From Telopea speciosissima (Eukaryota; Streptophyta; Magnoliopsida; Proteales; Proteaceae): a DNA stretch of 64,000 nucleotides. A program made the position numbers and the translations under genes. The notes beneath the pieces were generated by a model. That model was not told the origin of the DNA, did no database searches, and saw only the letters and a list, made by a program, of their open reading frames with translations. Below, piece by piece: positions 1-12,244 of the stretch (within the stretch, counting starts at the first letter, position 1; every line of letters begins with the position of its first letter). Location of the stretch: contig NC_057925.1 in the NCBI RefSeq assembly GCF_018873765.1, forward strand, positions 51,162,010 through 51,226,009, written 5' to 3'.

Positions 1-620
1 ACCTGCAATGCTTAGGTGTTCTAGGCTCTAGGAAAAGTAGTATATACACATAAATAAAGCCATTGCAAGTTGAGTCTAAGATGGAGGTTGATCTATGAGG
101 GCTGGCCTTGGTGCAACGTTTAAAGGGTGCTCCATTGTGATCCGGCCAATCCCATCCCAATTCTTGAAACCTTGTTCTAATTCAATTCATCTCACTGAGC
201 CTTATCCCAATTGCTATGGGACGGGGTATATATGAATATTTCCTCACATTTTCTGCTATGCTATGCAGCTATGAAGTATTTACAAATTTGTAGAAGATCC
301 TATATGGATCTAAAGTAGTGATGAGAAAGAAACGTTAATCAGAGAAAGGACGGATGTTTCAAAGATCCCACTTTTAGGATTATGAGTCATCTTTAATCCA
401 CACAATCAGATAAAGAACGGTTCTACCAATAAAAAAATCAGAGTACCTTTAATTGCTGCACGCTACTCTTCAACCCTTAAATTGGTAAACAGATCTCCAC
501 GATCCACAAACTGCATAAAATGAATGAATTATATTCTTGTCCAAGAACGTTGGATGAGGGCATAGGAGAGAGAGACACGATGAGATAGGGTTGGGTTCGG
601 TTTTCGTCTCTTCAACTGAG
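1..620. other. Intergenic, no gene recognised
   Basis: AT-rich sequence with frequent stops in all frames. I see no RNA gene and no terminal repeats. The last 60 bases are purine-rich (GAGAGAGA near 568) and could be leader sequence for the small frame that follows. Confidence 0.4.
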
Positions 621-793
621 ATGAGTGGAAAGGAGGAAGGTAACGCGGAGGGGTCTGGGGGATCGCCTTCGTCTGCGACGGCGTCGGAGAAGCAGAGGGA
701 GAAAGCTTCTTTGTTAGAGAAGCAACGGCAGCTTCTCTGTGGATCTAGCAGCGGCAGCTTTCTTCCGTTCGTCTCTCCAGAGAGGGCGAAAAA
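621..793 (+). CDS. Possible first exon, unknown protein
   Basis: From the ATG at 621 the frame encodes a short Ser/Gly/Glu-rich segment with an internal basic-acidic stretch (EKQREKASLLEKQRQLL, about residues 23-39) and runs to AAAAA|GTAATC, a plausible 5' splice site at 794. An in-frame ATG at 591 would add ten residues. I chose 621 because its context is purine-rich and the composition becomes coding-like there. No following exon was found downstream, and the protein family is not recognised. It may be a gene fragment left by transposition. Confidence 0.22.
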
Positions 794-799
794 GTAATC

Positions 800-1799
800 C
801 TTTCTTGGTTGGTCGTGATCGATTTGACATCTAAGGGTCTAGTTATTTAAGAAAGGAAATGGGGAGTCATTGCTCAACCCAAAAAAAGGATATCAAACAC
901 AGGTAACCACAGTTCCGCTAGCAAATCAGGCAAAACTTCCACCCAAAAAAAAAAAAAATCCAAATATATATGTCTCAAGGCACAATGATCTCATCCATCA
1001 ACATAAAGAGCCAAACAACGATTGAAATGAGTGATATTTTCAATTGAAATGACGAGAATTTCTATGAAACAGTGCATTTTCTTAAACCAAAATGAGCGAA
1101 CTTCTGACCAAAATGAGCAAAACGAGCAAAACGAGCAAATTTTTGGGGAAAACAAGAGTAACAGAGAAAAAACTCAAAATACCAGTTGGAGACCTGGACT
1201 TGATCCTCCGACTACGAGCCTCCACTGTTCCTCCTTCGACTCAGGTAAGCGTTAGCTCCCGTACACTCTCTTTCTCCGTTGTGTTCGTCTGCAAACCCTA
1301 GTGGCCTTCCTTCGCTGGTGAGAGAGACGATGTCGTCGTCGCCGTCGCAGTAGCAGCCAGATTTGGTCACGACTTGGCCTTCCTTTGCTGGTTTTCTTTC
1401 CAATAGCTTTCAGGGTCCTTGGAGTTGTGAGAGAGAGAGAATGTCGCCATCACCGTCGCTGTTGCCGTCGCCGTCGTCACTAAAGAGTTGTGAGAGGGAT
1501 GAGTGAGGGAGGGAGGGATTCAAGAGAGGTTCTGCTGGGAAATGTTCGTTCAATCTGAAACCCTAGGCAACTGAGTGAAATGGGTTTGTTTTGAGGGGGA
1601 TAAGTTCGGTTTGGTTTGTTTTGAACCGGTCAGATGGGGTTGGTTTGAGGTTTAAAGTGGTTTAAATAGATGGGAATTGGAATTCAAAAAAATTTGAATT
1701 TTTTAAATAACCACCGTTGGATGGTTGTCAGGACACGTGGCAAGCTAGGAACTCACAGAAATAGGATGGAAGTAGAGCTTTGGAAGTAGAGGATGTGGA
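800..1799. other. Intergenic with leader-like segments
   Basis: Contains a short GAGCAAAAC reiteration (about 1110-1137) and CT/GA-rich, GTC-rich stretches around 1200-1520 that look like plant 5'UTR sequence, including a splice-donor-like CAG|GTAAGC near 1242. No coding exon can be attached to them. Confidence 0.3.
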
Positions 1800-2490
1800 T
1801 CCATCTCAGCCCAGACTCAACCCTGTTGGGCTCAGCCCAACCCTTATTGACCTTGATTTTTGCCAAGGGTTGGGTTGGTCCTGATTGACCCTAATTTTTG
1901 TTAAGCCCTGATTGGCCCCGACTTTCCTTTTTTTTTTTCCATTTACGTTGTCCTATGCATCAAAAAAATAAGACACATTTGATTGGGTATTAATTTGTTT
2001 CATACTCAATTGACTATAGACTTTTTTTTGGATTAAAAACTTAGTTCAATATTAAAATTATAAATATTTTTGAGGAAAAAGATCTCTACTTGGTGGTGTT
2101 TCCTATGCCCTCTCATAGGGCACTGTGAAATGATGCCTTTGCCCCCGGGTAGATACCCAGGCATGACCCCCATTGGCCCAGATGCTTGTGTAGAGATCAT
2201 GCAACTAAGTAGAGATCTCTTGCCCATATTTTTGTTCAATTGATAATTCACCTTTTTTAGTAAACCAATAAATAATTGGATATTAAACAAAAATTGAAAA
2301 ATGTAAACAATAAATTGTAAAGCATAACCTAACACAGTGTCGGGCTAGGTTGGGCTTAGCTCGAGGCCTCAACCTTGACCCAAGACCTCAAAATTTCAAC
2401 CCTAACCCGCCCTTAGGTTGAAAAATCCAACCCAGGCCCTGTTCGGACTCAGGGCGGGCTTGGGCCGACAAGGCCAAACTTACACCCCTA
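1800..2490. mobile_element. hAT-like non-autonomous element, 5' end not defined
   Basis: Both flanks are rich in GGGCT/AGCCC and CAACCC motifs, typical of the subterminal zones of the hAT-like elements elsewhere in this window. The right edge ends in CTTACACCCCTA at 2490, matching the 3' terminus type seen at 45617 and 63306. A small internal palindrome (AGATCTCTACTT near 2080, its complement near 2213) lies inside. I could not find a matching left terminus or an 8-bp duplication, so the start is approximate. Confidence 0.4.
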
Positions 2491-2498
2491 AGCAGAAC

Positions 2499-4273
2499 TC
2501 CACAAATTTAAGTCGCCAAAAGCTTTTGATCAGTTGTTTCAATTCAGTAGTAAGAAGAACAACAATGGTGGTTGCCCTCAGAGGTGTAGTAACAACATCA
2601 ACAATGGTGGTCGGTTGAGAATTGTTCAACATAGCAAGTAATGAAGAAATAGGGTAAGTTTACCATGAAGGGCAATTTTAATCAACTAATAAATAATTTT
2701 AACGTTTTTAATCACATGTTAACAGAGTGGGTTTAGTAATTAATTAGTTTGAAAAGCAAGGGAAGTACTGAAGTACACGTTATTTTCCAGTGAAAATGTA
2801 ATTAAAGCAAACCTCGGGGAGATATATGTAAATCACTCCCAAAAAAAAAGCACAAATGGGCGTCATATACATTTTCTATTACAAATATATTAAAAATAAA
2901 AATAACACACAAAAACAAAAGAAGTGTTTTTTTTTCTTAAACTTTGCCATACACACCCCTATTTCTTTGGAATTTTAGTGTGACATCTATCTCTCTTGCA
3001 GTCAGTAATGCTCCTCCAAAAATAATGAGACAGGCCTAACTGTACGTGTAGCGTACAAGTAGGTCATCCCAAGGTTTTAGTTCAAGGTTCAGATCGGTCG
3101 AATCAATTCTTGTTAGGCCGATTTCAGTGCAAAAAAAAAAACTTTTTGATTGTATTGGCCGATACGTATAGATCTCGTTTTGACATCGATCACTATCGAT
3201 ACTGATACGTATTGCCTGATATAATATCAATACCTAAATCCATAGGTGATCCTTTTATTACCATGGATTGAGGTATCAGTATTGTATCGCTTGTATCATG
3301 CGATACATACTGGTTTTGCAAGTGACCTATCTTGATACTGTGTTGATATCATATCGGTGGCAAAGTACGGACAAGGGGTAAAATGATCAAAAAACCCATT
3401 TTAAAAAAGAGAATTAGGGACAAATTTGCACAATACAGCCAATTCGTGCCAACACCAATCCAATACTTTATCAATTTTCGAGTTGATCGATACTTGTTCC
3501 GATATCGTGTACTAAAATCATGTTCATTACAAGGATCTTTATCTTCTCAGCTTCCTTGCCCGGTATAGTTCGTCCGGTTCCTCTCATAGGGGGGTGAGTA
3601 TGACCACCTTACTCCCTGCCTGGGTGAAGTCCACCCCCCCCCTCTTATTAGGGATCCGGCTCCTCTCCAGCGCACTTGTACGTAGGATGGTGTCCACCGC
3701 ACATCATGTGATTGAGGAGCTTCGATCCACACTGTTGGACGTATCCCGATACAATGGCGTGTGGATCGAGACCTCCCCAACTGAACGATATGCGTTGAAC
3801 ATCAACCCACACGGGAGATCGAGGAGCTCAATCCTCTTATTACAGGCACTAGGAAATTGTACCGGACAAAAAATCTAAGTGGATAATTTTCCTTCGTTAC
3901 AATGCCCCACGGGGCAACATGATAAATTGTGAAGGGGACATGAAGTGCTTTTCCCATTTCTATCTGATACAACACTATGATTACGTAGATCCTCACCGTC
4001 CAATTTATGGACTGGGTCAAGCCGTCAAGCTATGTCTTATGTTTTGACCATTCCCCTTGGTTAACTTCCAATCCCCTTGACCCTCTGGAAGACTGGAACC
4101 AAAGGAAGAAGAATAGCGTCCTTCAATTCCCTCAAAACTCGTAATTATTCCAGTCTTTCACTCTTTCTGTGGTAATTTCCAATCCAATTACCAAAGTTTA
4201 AGAATTTTGAGTTTAGGGTTTGAAGCGAACGGATACAACGGAGCCAGTGAGGGAGGATTCATAAATTTTTTGG
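2499..4273. other. Intergenic with decayed repeats
   Basis: No coding gene supported. Around 3060-3520 the sequence is full of CGATA and GATACG words on both strands, the signature of a decayed repeat also hinted at near 59700-59880. Around 3560-3880 is a higher-GC segment whose small open frames overlap on both strands and resemble no protein I know. Confidence 0.35.
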
Positions 4274-4934
4274 GGAAATTTTTATGTACTTTCCCTGATG
4301 TATCATGTAATTACAAAAATATCTTTCAATTTTGAAAAATTATGTATACCTCCTAGATTTGTAAAAAGTATATACATACACTCATATCGTTAATTTAAGA
4401 TTAACAACGGTAGAATTAAAAAGAGAATTGATTAAATTACCCTCATCTTCCCCATTAGGGTTTGAAAAAAGAAAGAAAGAGATAAAACAGAGGATGAGTG
4501 CCATATAACTACTCTGACCTAAAAAATTATTCGGCAAACAAACCATTGTTTTTTCTTCTCTCAATGCCTCTGCAATTGAGCTTTCAAATTCTATTGCGTG
4601 CTTGGGTTTTTCTGCGAAGTCTCTTCAATTTTTCGTTTTCAAAGATTAATTTTGAGGACCTGAGATGGTTAACCCAAGAAATGGAATTTGCCGAGGAATT
4701 TAGTTCAAGATCCGAGAGATAACTAATGAATACTATTTCTCCTAACTAAGTCTTTGATAACGAAAAAGTGACATAGATGACATTCTCTGTTAATGTTGGG
4801 GCAATCCAAGACAGTGGGCAGATAGCAAATGAAACATAAGCTCTGAGCCTCCCCATTGTTTCCTTGATCAAGTACTAGTAGAGACGATCAAATATCCTGA
4901 ATATGAATCCATTGAAGTGGATTTTAGTAGGTTT

Positions 4935-5542
4935 TGATGAACCACAAATCATCCTCATCAACCGGAAGACGCCACGTGTCCTTGAAAAGGAAGATCCACC
5001 TGGACACCCTCTCTCCTAAGGCTACGTACCCCAACAGGGTACCAGCGCAAGTTAGATTACACTACGTCAACAACAAGATGAATACTACCGCGAGGACTCC
5101 GGAGCCTCTCTTACTACTTACATAACCCACATGGACTCAAGAAGGATCTAGTCATCCGGAAGGATCTATCCCTCCGGAAGGATCTATCCATCCGGAAGGA
5201 CAACCCTTCTGGGACACTAAGTCTCACGGGAAGACAACCAATTAGGGAGGAGCCTTGCTACTTAGGGACTCTGTCCACTCCGTGGTTCACTCTTCCATCT
5301 ACGAAGAAGACTCCACATCAACTAGGGACTCTCCACTCCGCCATGCACCACTATAAAAGAGGAGGTATCTCACACCCTCAACCCATCTTGAATAATCTAT
5401 ATTCATCTGTTTGCTCAGGAGATCTCACTTTGGCATCGGAGAGCCCTAGGCCGGAACCACACCGGTTCTCTCTGGTGACCCCTTGGTCCTTTTTACAGGT
5501 GACGACACTAGCAGGACCGTTCAACGATTTCTTGACGCAACA
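4935..5542 (+). repeat. 5' LTR of gypsy element 1
   Basis: Starts TGATGAACC, ends GCAACA, and matches 15017-15606 throughout. A TATAAAAG box lies at 5352-5359, with CT-rich leader sequence after it. A short in-LTR reiteration of the word GGAAGGATCTATCC lies near 5155-5200; the copy number differs between the two LTRs. Confidence 0.95.
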
Positions 5543-5608
5543 GATTGACGCCGTCTGTGGGAACGACGCTAGCCATTATACCTACTAGCTTGCTTCCATA
5601 CTCATACA

Positions 5609-7550
5609 ATGCCGCCACGAAGGAAGACTACCTCCACCAACAACGTTGCAAGGAACGGATCACCCCCTCCAGAGTGCTCTCATCGCAGAGCCAGTGGCCA
5701 GGACCATGTCCCTCTGGTGGAAGAGATCCCTCAAGATGACCAAGTTGAGGTCGACGAGCCCAACAACGACGATGCAAACGACGTAGTGGTAGAGGTGGTA
5801 CCTGACCCCAATGTACTAGCCATAATGGGTCAGATTAACGACCTGCAGAGACAGATCCTCGATGAACAGCGACTCTTTCGAGACTACCTGAGGCAGCGGG
5901 CGACGTCCCACTACCGCAGGACATCGTCATCACTAAGAGCAGAGCCCGTACCACGACAAGAATCAAACCCTAGGAGGTCTTCTCCCAGGGGTGACAGATC
6001 GGGGAGAGTTGCAGGACAAGCAAGTCTTGTACACCAGCAAGGGGATCCTTCCCAGCATCCCAGAAGAACGACAGACCTCCCAGTAAGGTCAGAGCATGGG
6101 AGGACACCAACAGCCAGGACAAGGGTGCCAAGCCCGGAGAGATCCATCCGGAGGTCAGTGTTCGAAGGTCGACTGGGAGGAAGTCACATACCACCATGTA
6201 GCCAGACCTACAGGGAGGAGAGCCCCTTACCTTCACGCCAGGGTTCATCATGGCGTGACCACTCACCATCCCGCCAGTACTCAAGGCGGGAGGAAACTTC
6301 AAGGAGAGGACGAGAACGAGGTCGCAATGAACGTCCTGCCAGGCATGAAGGACAGACACGAGGTGAGGAGCTAGATCGAAGACTGCGTAACCTGGATGAG
6401 AAGCTGGAAGGGTTGAAGAAGCAGACTAAGGGCGAGACACATTCCATACCGGGGCAACACCCATTCTCAGTGGAGATCATGTCAGCTACACTCCCTTTCA
6501 GGTTCAGGCTGCCTACCTTTGAACTCTACAGTGATACCACGGATCTCAATGACCACATCAACTATTTCAATGGGATGATGACGCTATATGGCGGATTAGA
6601 CGTGGTCTCCTGTCGAGCATTCCTGGCATCCCTCAAGGGTGCAGCTACTTCATGGTTCTCCAGACTGCGATCGAGGTCGATAGGTTCATTCGCAAAGCTG
6701 TGTGAACAATTCATCACCCGCTTCCTGAGCAGCGTCAAGCAAAAGAAGACCACCATCAATCTATTGAACGTGGTATAGAACCCTGGGAAATCCCTCAGGG
6801 AGTATGTTTGCAGGTTCACCAAGGAGTCCTTGGAAGTTCGAGACTTGGACGACCAGAACCAGCATGCAGCCCTGGCAGGAGGCATCAGAGACCTAGAACT
6901 GATCAAGGACCTGGCACTCCATGAGACCAAGACAATGAGAGAGCTCCTGGAACAGTGCAATCAATTCACCAACATGGTCAAGGTACTGCAAGCCAGGAAG
7001 GAAGCCGCAAGACAACTAGAGGTCAGCACCAGATGATCATAAAGAAAGTAAGCGGTCAAGTACCGAGCGCCGGCAGGAGAAGAGCGACCACCCATCGGGA
7101 AGAACTGATCGTCATCCGGAGAGAAGTGAAAGAGCCAGCAGTCCTAAGTTCATGCCGTTGAACACAACCAAGTTGCAAATCCTTATGCAGATCGAGGACC
7201 GTGACCTAATCCATTGGCCATGACCCATGCTGACAGGACCCGAAAAGCGAAACCCTGACAAGTACTGTCTCTTCCACAAGGAGAATGGGCATGATACAGA
7301 GGACTGCTACCAACTGAAGAGGGAGATAGAAGGTCTTGTGAAAGCAGGGAGTTTGAACCAATACATGAAAGGGAGACGTGATGGCCGTTCGGGTCAATGT
7401 GATAGAGGTCGTGACCAAGAAAGAGAAGAACCCAGAAGAGAAGAAAGGAGGTTAAATCAAGAAAGAGACCGCCCAAAAGAGCAGAGAGACACAGCAGGGC
7501 CTAGTGGCACCAAGGGAGCCCCCATCCTCACCATACTAGGAGGATTGGGG
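5609..7550 (+). mobile_element. gag region of gypsy element 1
   Basis: Starts MPPRRKTTSTNN, has a basic Arg/Ser-rich middle, then the Retrotrans_gag-type core with INYFNGMMTLYGG, LKGAATSWFSRLR and FITRFLSS. Further on comes the Tat-type finger region KYCLFHKENGHDTEDCYQLK (Cys-His-His-Cys spacing), about 7255-7320. The region matches the gag of the minus-strand element at 48.8-51.1 kb in order and wording, so the two belong to related families. Not intact. Confidence 0.85.
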
Positions 7551-7559
7551 TAGGAGTCC

Positions 7560-8450
7560 ACCAGGAAGGCCAAAGCCCATGCCCGGTTCGTGGGAGTTAC
7601 AGAGAAGTCAAGCAAGATAGCCAAGACCGAGACGGTGATCTCCTTCTCGGATGAAGACTTGGAAGGACTAAGCTTCCCACATGAGGATGCCCTGGTGATA
7701 CAGGTGGAGATAGCCAACCGACCTATACACAGGGTGCTGGTAGATACAGGGGCATCAGTAGATGTGCTCTCCTTAGACGCCTACCGACAATTCGGGTTCG
7801 GGGACGACCAACTCAAGCCAGAACCCACCTACCTCCATGAATTCTCGGGCGCCACCGCCTCCATCAGAGGCACTATAGAGCTACCCGTCACCTTCGGAGC
7901 ACACCCACAACAAATGACCACCATGGTAAACTTCATAGTTGTCAAGTCCGTGGTGTCATTCAACGGCCTCCTAGGGCGACCATCTCTAATAGCCCTTAGA
8001 GGAGTTGTGTCACCACTCTGCCTAAAGATGGAGTTCTCCACCGAGAATGGGGTAGGCGAGGTCCGAGGAGACCAGAAGAAAGCAAGGGAGTGCTACGCGA
8101 CCTTCATGAAGAAGAATAATGGCAATACCCGCGGAATGGCACTCTGCATTGAGAACCTGGTCAGCGACCAGAGGGATGAACTGACAGAAAGAAGAGGAAG
8201 ACCAGTGGAGGACCTCGTACCATGGCCACTCAACAAGGATGACCCCTCCAAGGTTGTGCAGGTAGGCTCACTACTGAGCAATACGCAAAAGGAGGAGCTG
8301 GGACACCTACTCCAATCAAACATGGATGTCTTTGCATGGTCAACCTCTGACATGTCAGGCATACCCAGGTCCATTACAGAACACCGTCTACATGTAGACC
8401 TGACCAGGAAGCCCATCCAGCAGAAGAGGCGTAACTTCGCCCTTGACTGA
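7560..8450 (+). mobile_element. Protease and RT-flank region of gypsy element 1
   Basis: The aspartic protease signature VLVDTGASVDVLSLDAYRQF is at about 7735-7794, followed by the flap-like stretch FSGATASIRG. Further on come the connector that usually precedes reverse transcriptase (EEVRGDQKKARECY-type wording) and the EHRLHVD motif. The catalytic reverse transcriptase core is not seen. Fossil sequence. Confidence 0.8.
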
Positions 8451-8459
8451 CAAACAACC

Positions 8460-9200
8460 ATCAAGGAAGAGATAGAGAAGGTAGCCTACGCCCTAGTGGT
8501 GGCGGCCAGGAAGCTACGACCATACTTCCAAGCCCATACCATCATAGTCCTCACCGACCTACCTCTGAAGAAGGTACTCCACAAGCCAGACGTCTCCGGA
8601 CGACTCATAGCCTGAGCAATGGAGTTGAGTGAGCATGATATCAAGTTCCAACCCAGGACCGCCATCAAGGGTCAAGCTCTGGCAGACTTCGTCGTCGAGT
8701 GCACCCTACCTGAGATAGATCCAGAAGCTGAGGAGTCAGAGGAACATGATCATGGATCGTGGGAGATGTTCGTGGATGGTTCAAGTAACGCCACGGGAAG
8801 TGGGGTTGGCTTCATACTCACCAGCCTCGAGGGATACCGGATCTAGTATGCCCTCCGGTTCACCTTCCAAGCATCCAACAATGAAGCCGAGTACGCGGCA
8901 TTGCTAGCCGAACTCCGGGTGGCCAAGTCCGTCCAAATCACACACCTATCCATTCGGAGTGACTCCTAGCTTGTGGTGAACCAGGTGAATGAAGAATATG
9001 AGGCAAAGGACGAGCGAATGGTGGCATACCTAGCATGTGCCTGGTCATTGATCTAGGGGTTCATGACGTTCGAGATGGTTCGTGTTCCCAGGATCGAGAA
9101 CACCACCGCCGATGCTCTATCCAGGCTAGCCAATGATGAGTTCCAAAAACTGGTAGGGGCGGTATACATTGAGGTACTACATGAGTCAGCATACTAGGAA
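8460..9200 (+). mobile_element. RNase H region of gypsy element 1 (dual type)
   Basis: First comes the end of the ordinary Ty3/gypsy RNase H (wording like LRPYFQAHTIIVLTD, then ALADFVVECT near 8680-8705). Then comes a second, archaeal-type RNase H start with the Asp-containing MFVDGSSNATGSGVGFIL (about 8767-8820) and the later NEAEYAALLAEL block (about 8880-8910). Two RNase H modules in tandem are characteristic of the Tat lineage. Fossil sequence. Confidence 0.8.
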
Positions 9201-9208
9201 AAGCAAGT

Positions 9209-10500
9209 TGTAGACACTGAATTTTGTCACCCCCCGGCGATGATGACAACAGGACACGGACAAACATCGGTATCTCTCTCAAGAAGGACTCTTGTCCCTA
9301 CATCTAAACCAAATCACCCTAACATCCCTAAAATAACTTATAAGACCCTTTTACCAAATGCTGAAGGAGGTACTGCTCACCCTCCCCCACCACGGCGGTC
9401 CCACGGCATCGTGGACTCCTTCCCACGGTGCCGTAGGCTCCTTCCCACCGCACCGTGGGGATGTGTACCAAATTTCCACAGCGCCACAAGGGGGTGTGAC
9501 ATCAGCTTGTTGACGTCACCCACGGCGTCGTGGATGACTTATCTGGCCAGGAGAGAGAAGGGACCCCTCCCTATAAATAGGAGGGTCCCCCTCCCTTATT
9601 TCTCAAGCTTTTCTCGGGTAAGGAGACCCTCCAGGGCTTGTTTTGCCCCCTTTTCACCCTCTTTTCCTCCGTCTTTCCCTCGTGAGTATGTGAGTGAGTG
9701 GAGTTCTTCGACGTGGGTAGATCCTTCGGTTACCCATCTAAGCATAGAGCGATTCTACTCTTGGGTATTATTGTCCCGTCAGTGTACGGATAACGAAAAA
9801 CCCCCTTCACAGCTGTTATTCTGTCTGTATATAGATAACGAGAAACTCTTATATAGTCGTTACTCTGCCCAAAGTTTGAGTGACAAAACTCATCTCATAT
9901 AGCCTCATTCTGTTCGACAAGAGAGAGACAAGCCGATCGTCCGTCTCCACCTGAGCCGTGGGACATCACATATTTCGCCCTCTGTGCGCTTTCATTTATT
10001 TCTTGCATTTCTAGACAGGTATCTCTCTCTTTCCCTCTCATTATTTTTGGCATAATGTAGACAATTAAAGCAACTCGTTTAGTGTACATAATAAATGATT
10101 TTCTCTTTCTTTGTCAAGATTAGTGTATCATAACTTAGCCTTACATGTTAGTATAAGATATATTATCAAGGGAGAATATTTAAAAATCAGCATCTAGTAG
10201 AAAGACCGGTTTATCCAGGTGAGGTGGGTGCCTAACACTTTCTCACCCTCGTAACCTGACTACTTACCCTGAATCTCTGACCAGACCATATGGAATCACG
10301 TAGCCCTTTCCGTTAACCCCGGATGGGGCTACACCTATTGGGTCCTAGGCCCTAACCCTAGGTGGCGACTCCATTTCTTTATAAAGCATGATCCCAATCC
10401 CCATAATGATATATCAGAATGATACACCGTTATTCATCAAAGCCAATCTTTGTCGCCATAAGGCTGAGGAACCCTCATCCCGAGGACCACAGTACTTACA
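9209..10500 (+). mobile_element. Solo-LTR-like insertion inside gypsy element 1
   Basis: Begins TGTAGACACTGAATTTTGTC, a start common to many plant gypsy LTRs, and ends CTTACA. It is flanked by identical CAAGT at 9204-9208 and 10501-10505, and the surrounding pol sequence resumes directly after it. It has a TATAAATA box near 9572 and a GGTGGCGACTCC block near 10360, also common near the ends of such LTRs. It holds no coding domain. The 220-codon open frame within it (9240-9902) has no family resemblance. The best reading is a solo LTR left after recombination between two LTRs. Confidence 0.85.
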
Positions 10501-10505
10501 CAAGT

Positions 10506-11100
10506 CAATGTCATCGAGGAAGGGCCTAGCTGGATGGACCCTATACTCACTTACCTACAGAACGACGTCTTACCAGACGGCAAGGTCGAGGTAAGGAAGA
10601 TAAGGATGAGAGCTACAAAGTACATCGTCCTGGACGGGGGTACTATACAAAAGGGGGGTCACAGCGCCACTACTCCGGTGCCTAGGACCCAAGGGAGCCG
10701 AGTACGCCCTGGCAGAGGTCCAAGGGGGGACGAGCCCTAACTTACAAAGTCCTCCACTAGGGACTCTATTGGCCACGAATGCAAGAGAAAGCCATACAGT
10801 ATGCGAGCAATGTCAGTTGTTCGCCCCAGTACCCCATCTACCCGCCACCAAGAAGACATCGATACTCAACCCCATACCCTTTGCTAGGATCAGAGAAAGG
10901 CTGTTCCACTAGGCAGACCTAGTCCTGCGAAGGGCAACTGCATCACCGCCAAGAAAGGAAGGCAAGCTATCAGCCAACTGAGAAGGACCATACATAGTCT
11001 CCAAGCAGATACGTCAGGAGACCTACCGCTTGAAGACTCCGGGGGGCAAGAAGATAGACCGCACCTAGAACTCAGAACACCTGAAGAAGTACTACCAGTA
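10506..11100 (+). mobile_element. Integrase-flank and integrase C-terminal region of gypsy element 1
   Basis: Shows the connector before integrase (MDPILTYLQNDVLPDGK, about 10534-10584) and the chromodomain-less integrase tail (WEGPYIVSKQI-type wording near 10977-11005, then TYRLKTPGGKKIDR and EHLKKYY up to 11098). The central catalytic part is not recognisable. Fossil sequence. Confidence 0.75.
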
Positions 11101-11244
11101 GAAGTACCCAAGAAGCATCACCAAGAGTAGTAGCAATAATAGTAGCAGTAGCAGAGTAGGCAGTCAACCATGGTTTTGATTTTCAAGGGCAATTTGAAAC
11201 TTTATTCTGAGATTTGTAGAAGATATTTGGTGATTGGGATACGT

Positions 11245-12035
11245 TCATCTACTCCTACCTACTGATCGACTACCACCAAAGCACCAAAGCCCGTAGGCTA
11301 CCCCGGCGCAAGGTTCGCTGACCATCAAAGCGCAAGGTCCGTTGACCACCAAGACATAATGCCACCAAGGCTCGTAGGCCACCCCGACGCAAGGTCTGAT
11401 GACCAAAGGTCCGCTGACCACCAAAGCGTAAGGTCCGTTGACCACCAAGGCATAATGCCACCAAGGCCCGTAGGCCACCCCGGCACAAGGTCCGATGACC
11501 AAAGGTCCGCCGACCACCAAAACTCAAGGTCAGTTGACCACCAAGGCCAATTGGCCACTCCGGCGCAAGGTCCGCAGATCACCAAGGCGCAAGGTCCGAT
11601 GACCACCAAGGCCCGTTGGCCACCCGACGCAAGGTCTGATGACCAAAGGTCTGCTGACCATCAAAGAGCAAGGTCCGATGACCAAAGGTCCACTGACCAC
11701 CAAAGCGCAAGGTTCGTTGACCACCAAGGCATAATGCCATCAAGGCCCGTTGGCCACCCCGATGCAAGGTCCGCAGATCACCAAGGCGCAAGGTCCGATG
11801 ACCAAAATCCGCTGACCACCAAGGCGCAAGGTCCAATGACCACCAAGGCCCGTTGGCCACCCCGGCCCAAGGTCCGCTGACCACTAGGACGCAAGGTCTA
11901 ACGACCACCAGTGTCCAAGAACCACCAGGGCGCAACGCCACCCAGGTCCATAAACCACCCGGGTCCGAGGACCCCCAAAGTCCGCAGACCACCCAGGTCC
12001 GCAGACCACCAAGAGCAAGCAATTATCAAGGAACA
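11245..12035 (+). repeat. Degenerate tandem repeat array, block 1
   Basis: Many imperfect units built from GACCACCAAGGCGCAAGGTCC and variants, with a basic period of about 20-30 bp and higher-order blocks (the GTTGGCCACCC word recurs every 80-130 bp). It sits in the 3' untranslated part of gypsy element 1. All six frames are partly open because the unit lacks stops, so the Asp/Gln/His-rich and Trp/Gly-rich frames here are not genes. Confidence 0.85.
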
Positions 12036-12244
12036 AGTGCGACTAAATGGAAGAGAAGTCAATCATGAAAAACAAGGAAGTCACAGCAATACAAGTTCCA
12101 CACCCAATGAATCCAAGTATCAACATACACACATCAATGAGATCAAGAGGCATCAGAAGGAGGGGCCACACTTGACCCAGCAGGGGAGATCATGTCAAGG
12201 GCACGAGCCGGTACATCCTCAGGCAAGGCAGTACCTCCGTCGGG

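Noticed and set aside
2080-2221. Possible riboswitch or hairpin regulator from the AGATCTCTACTT palindrome
   Set aside because: Arms of only about 12 bp inside a transposon remnant; no transcript context.
9240-9902. 220-codon open frame
   Set aside because: Lies within a solo-LTR-like unit and crosses its promoter-like box; composition is not protein-like.
11359-12030. Long overlapping open frames on both strands, rich in Asp-Gln-His or Trp-Gly
   Set aside because: By-product of a stop-poor tandem repeat; all frames show the same reiteration and no family resemblance.
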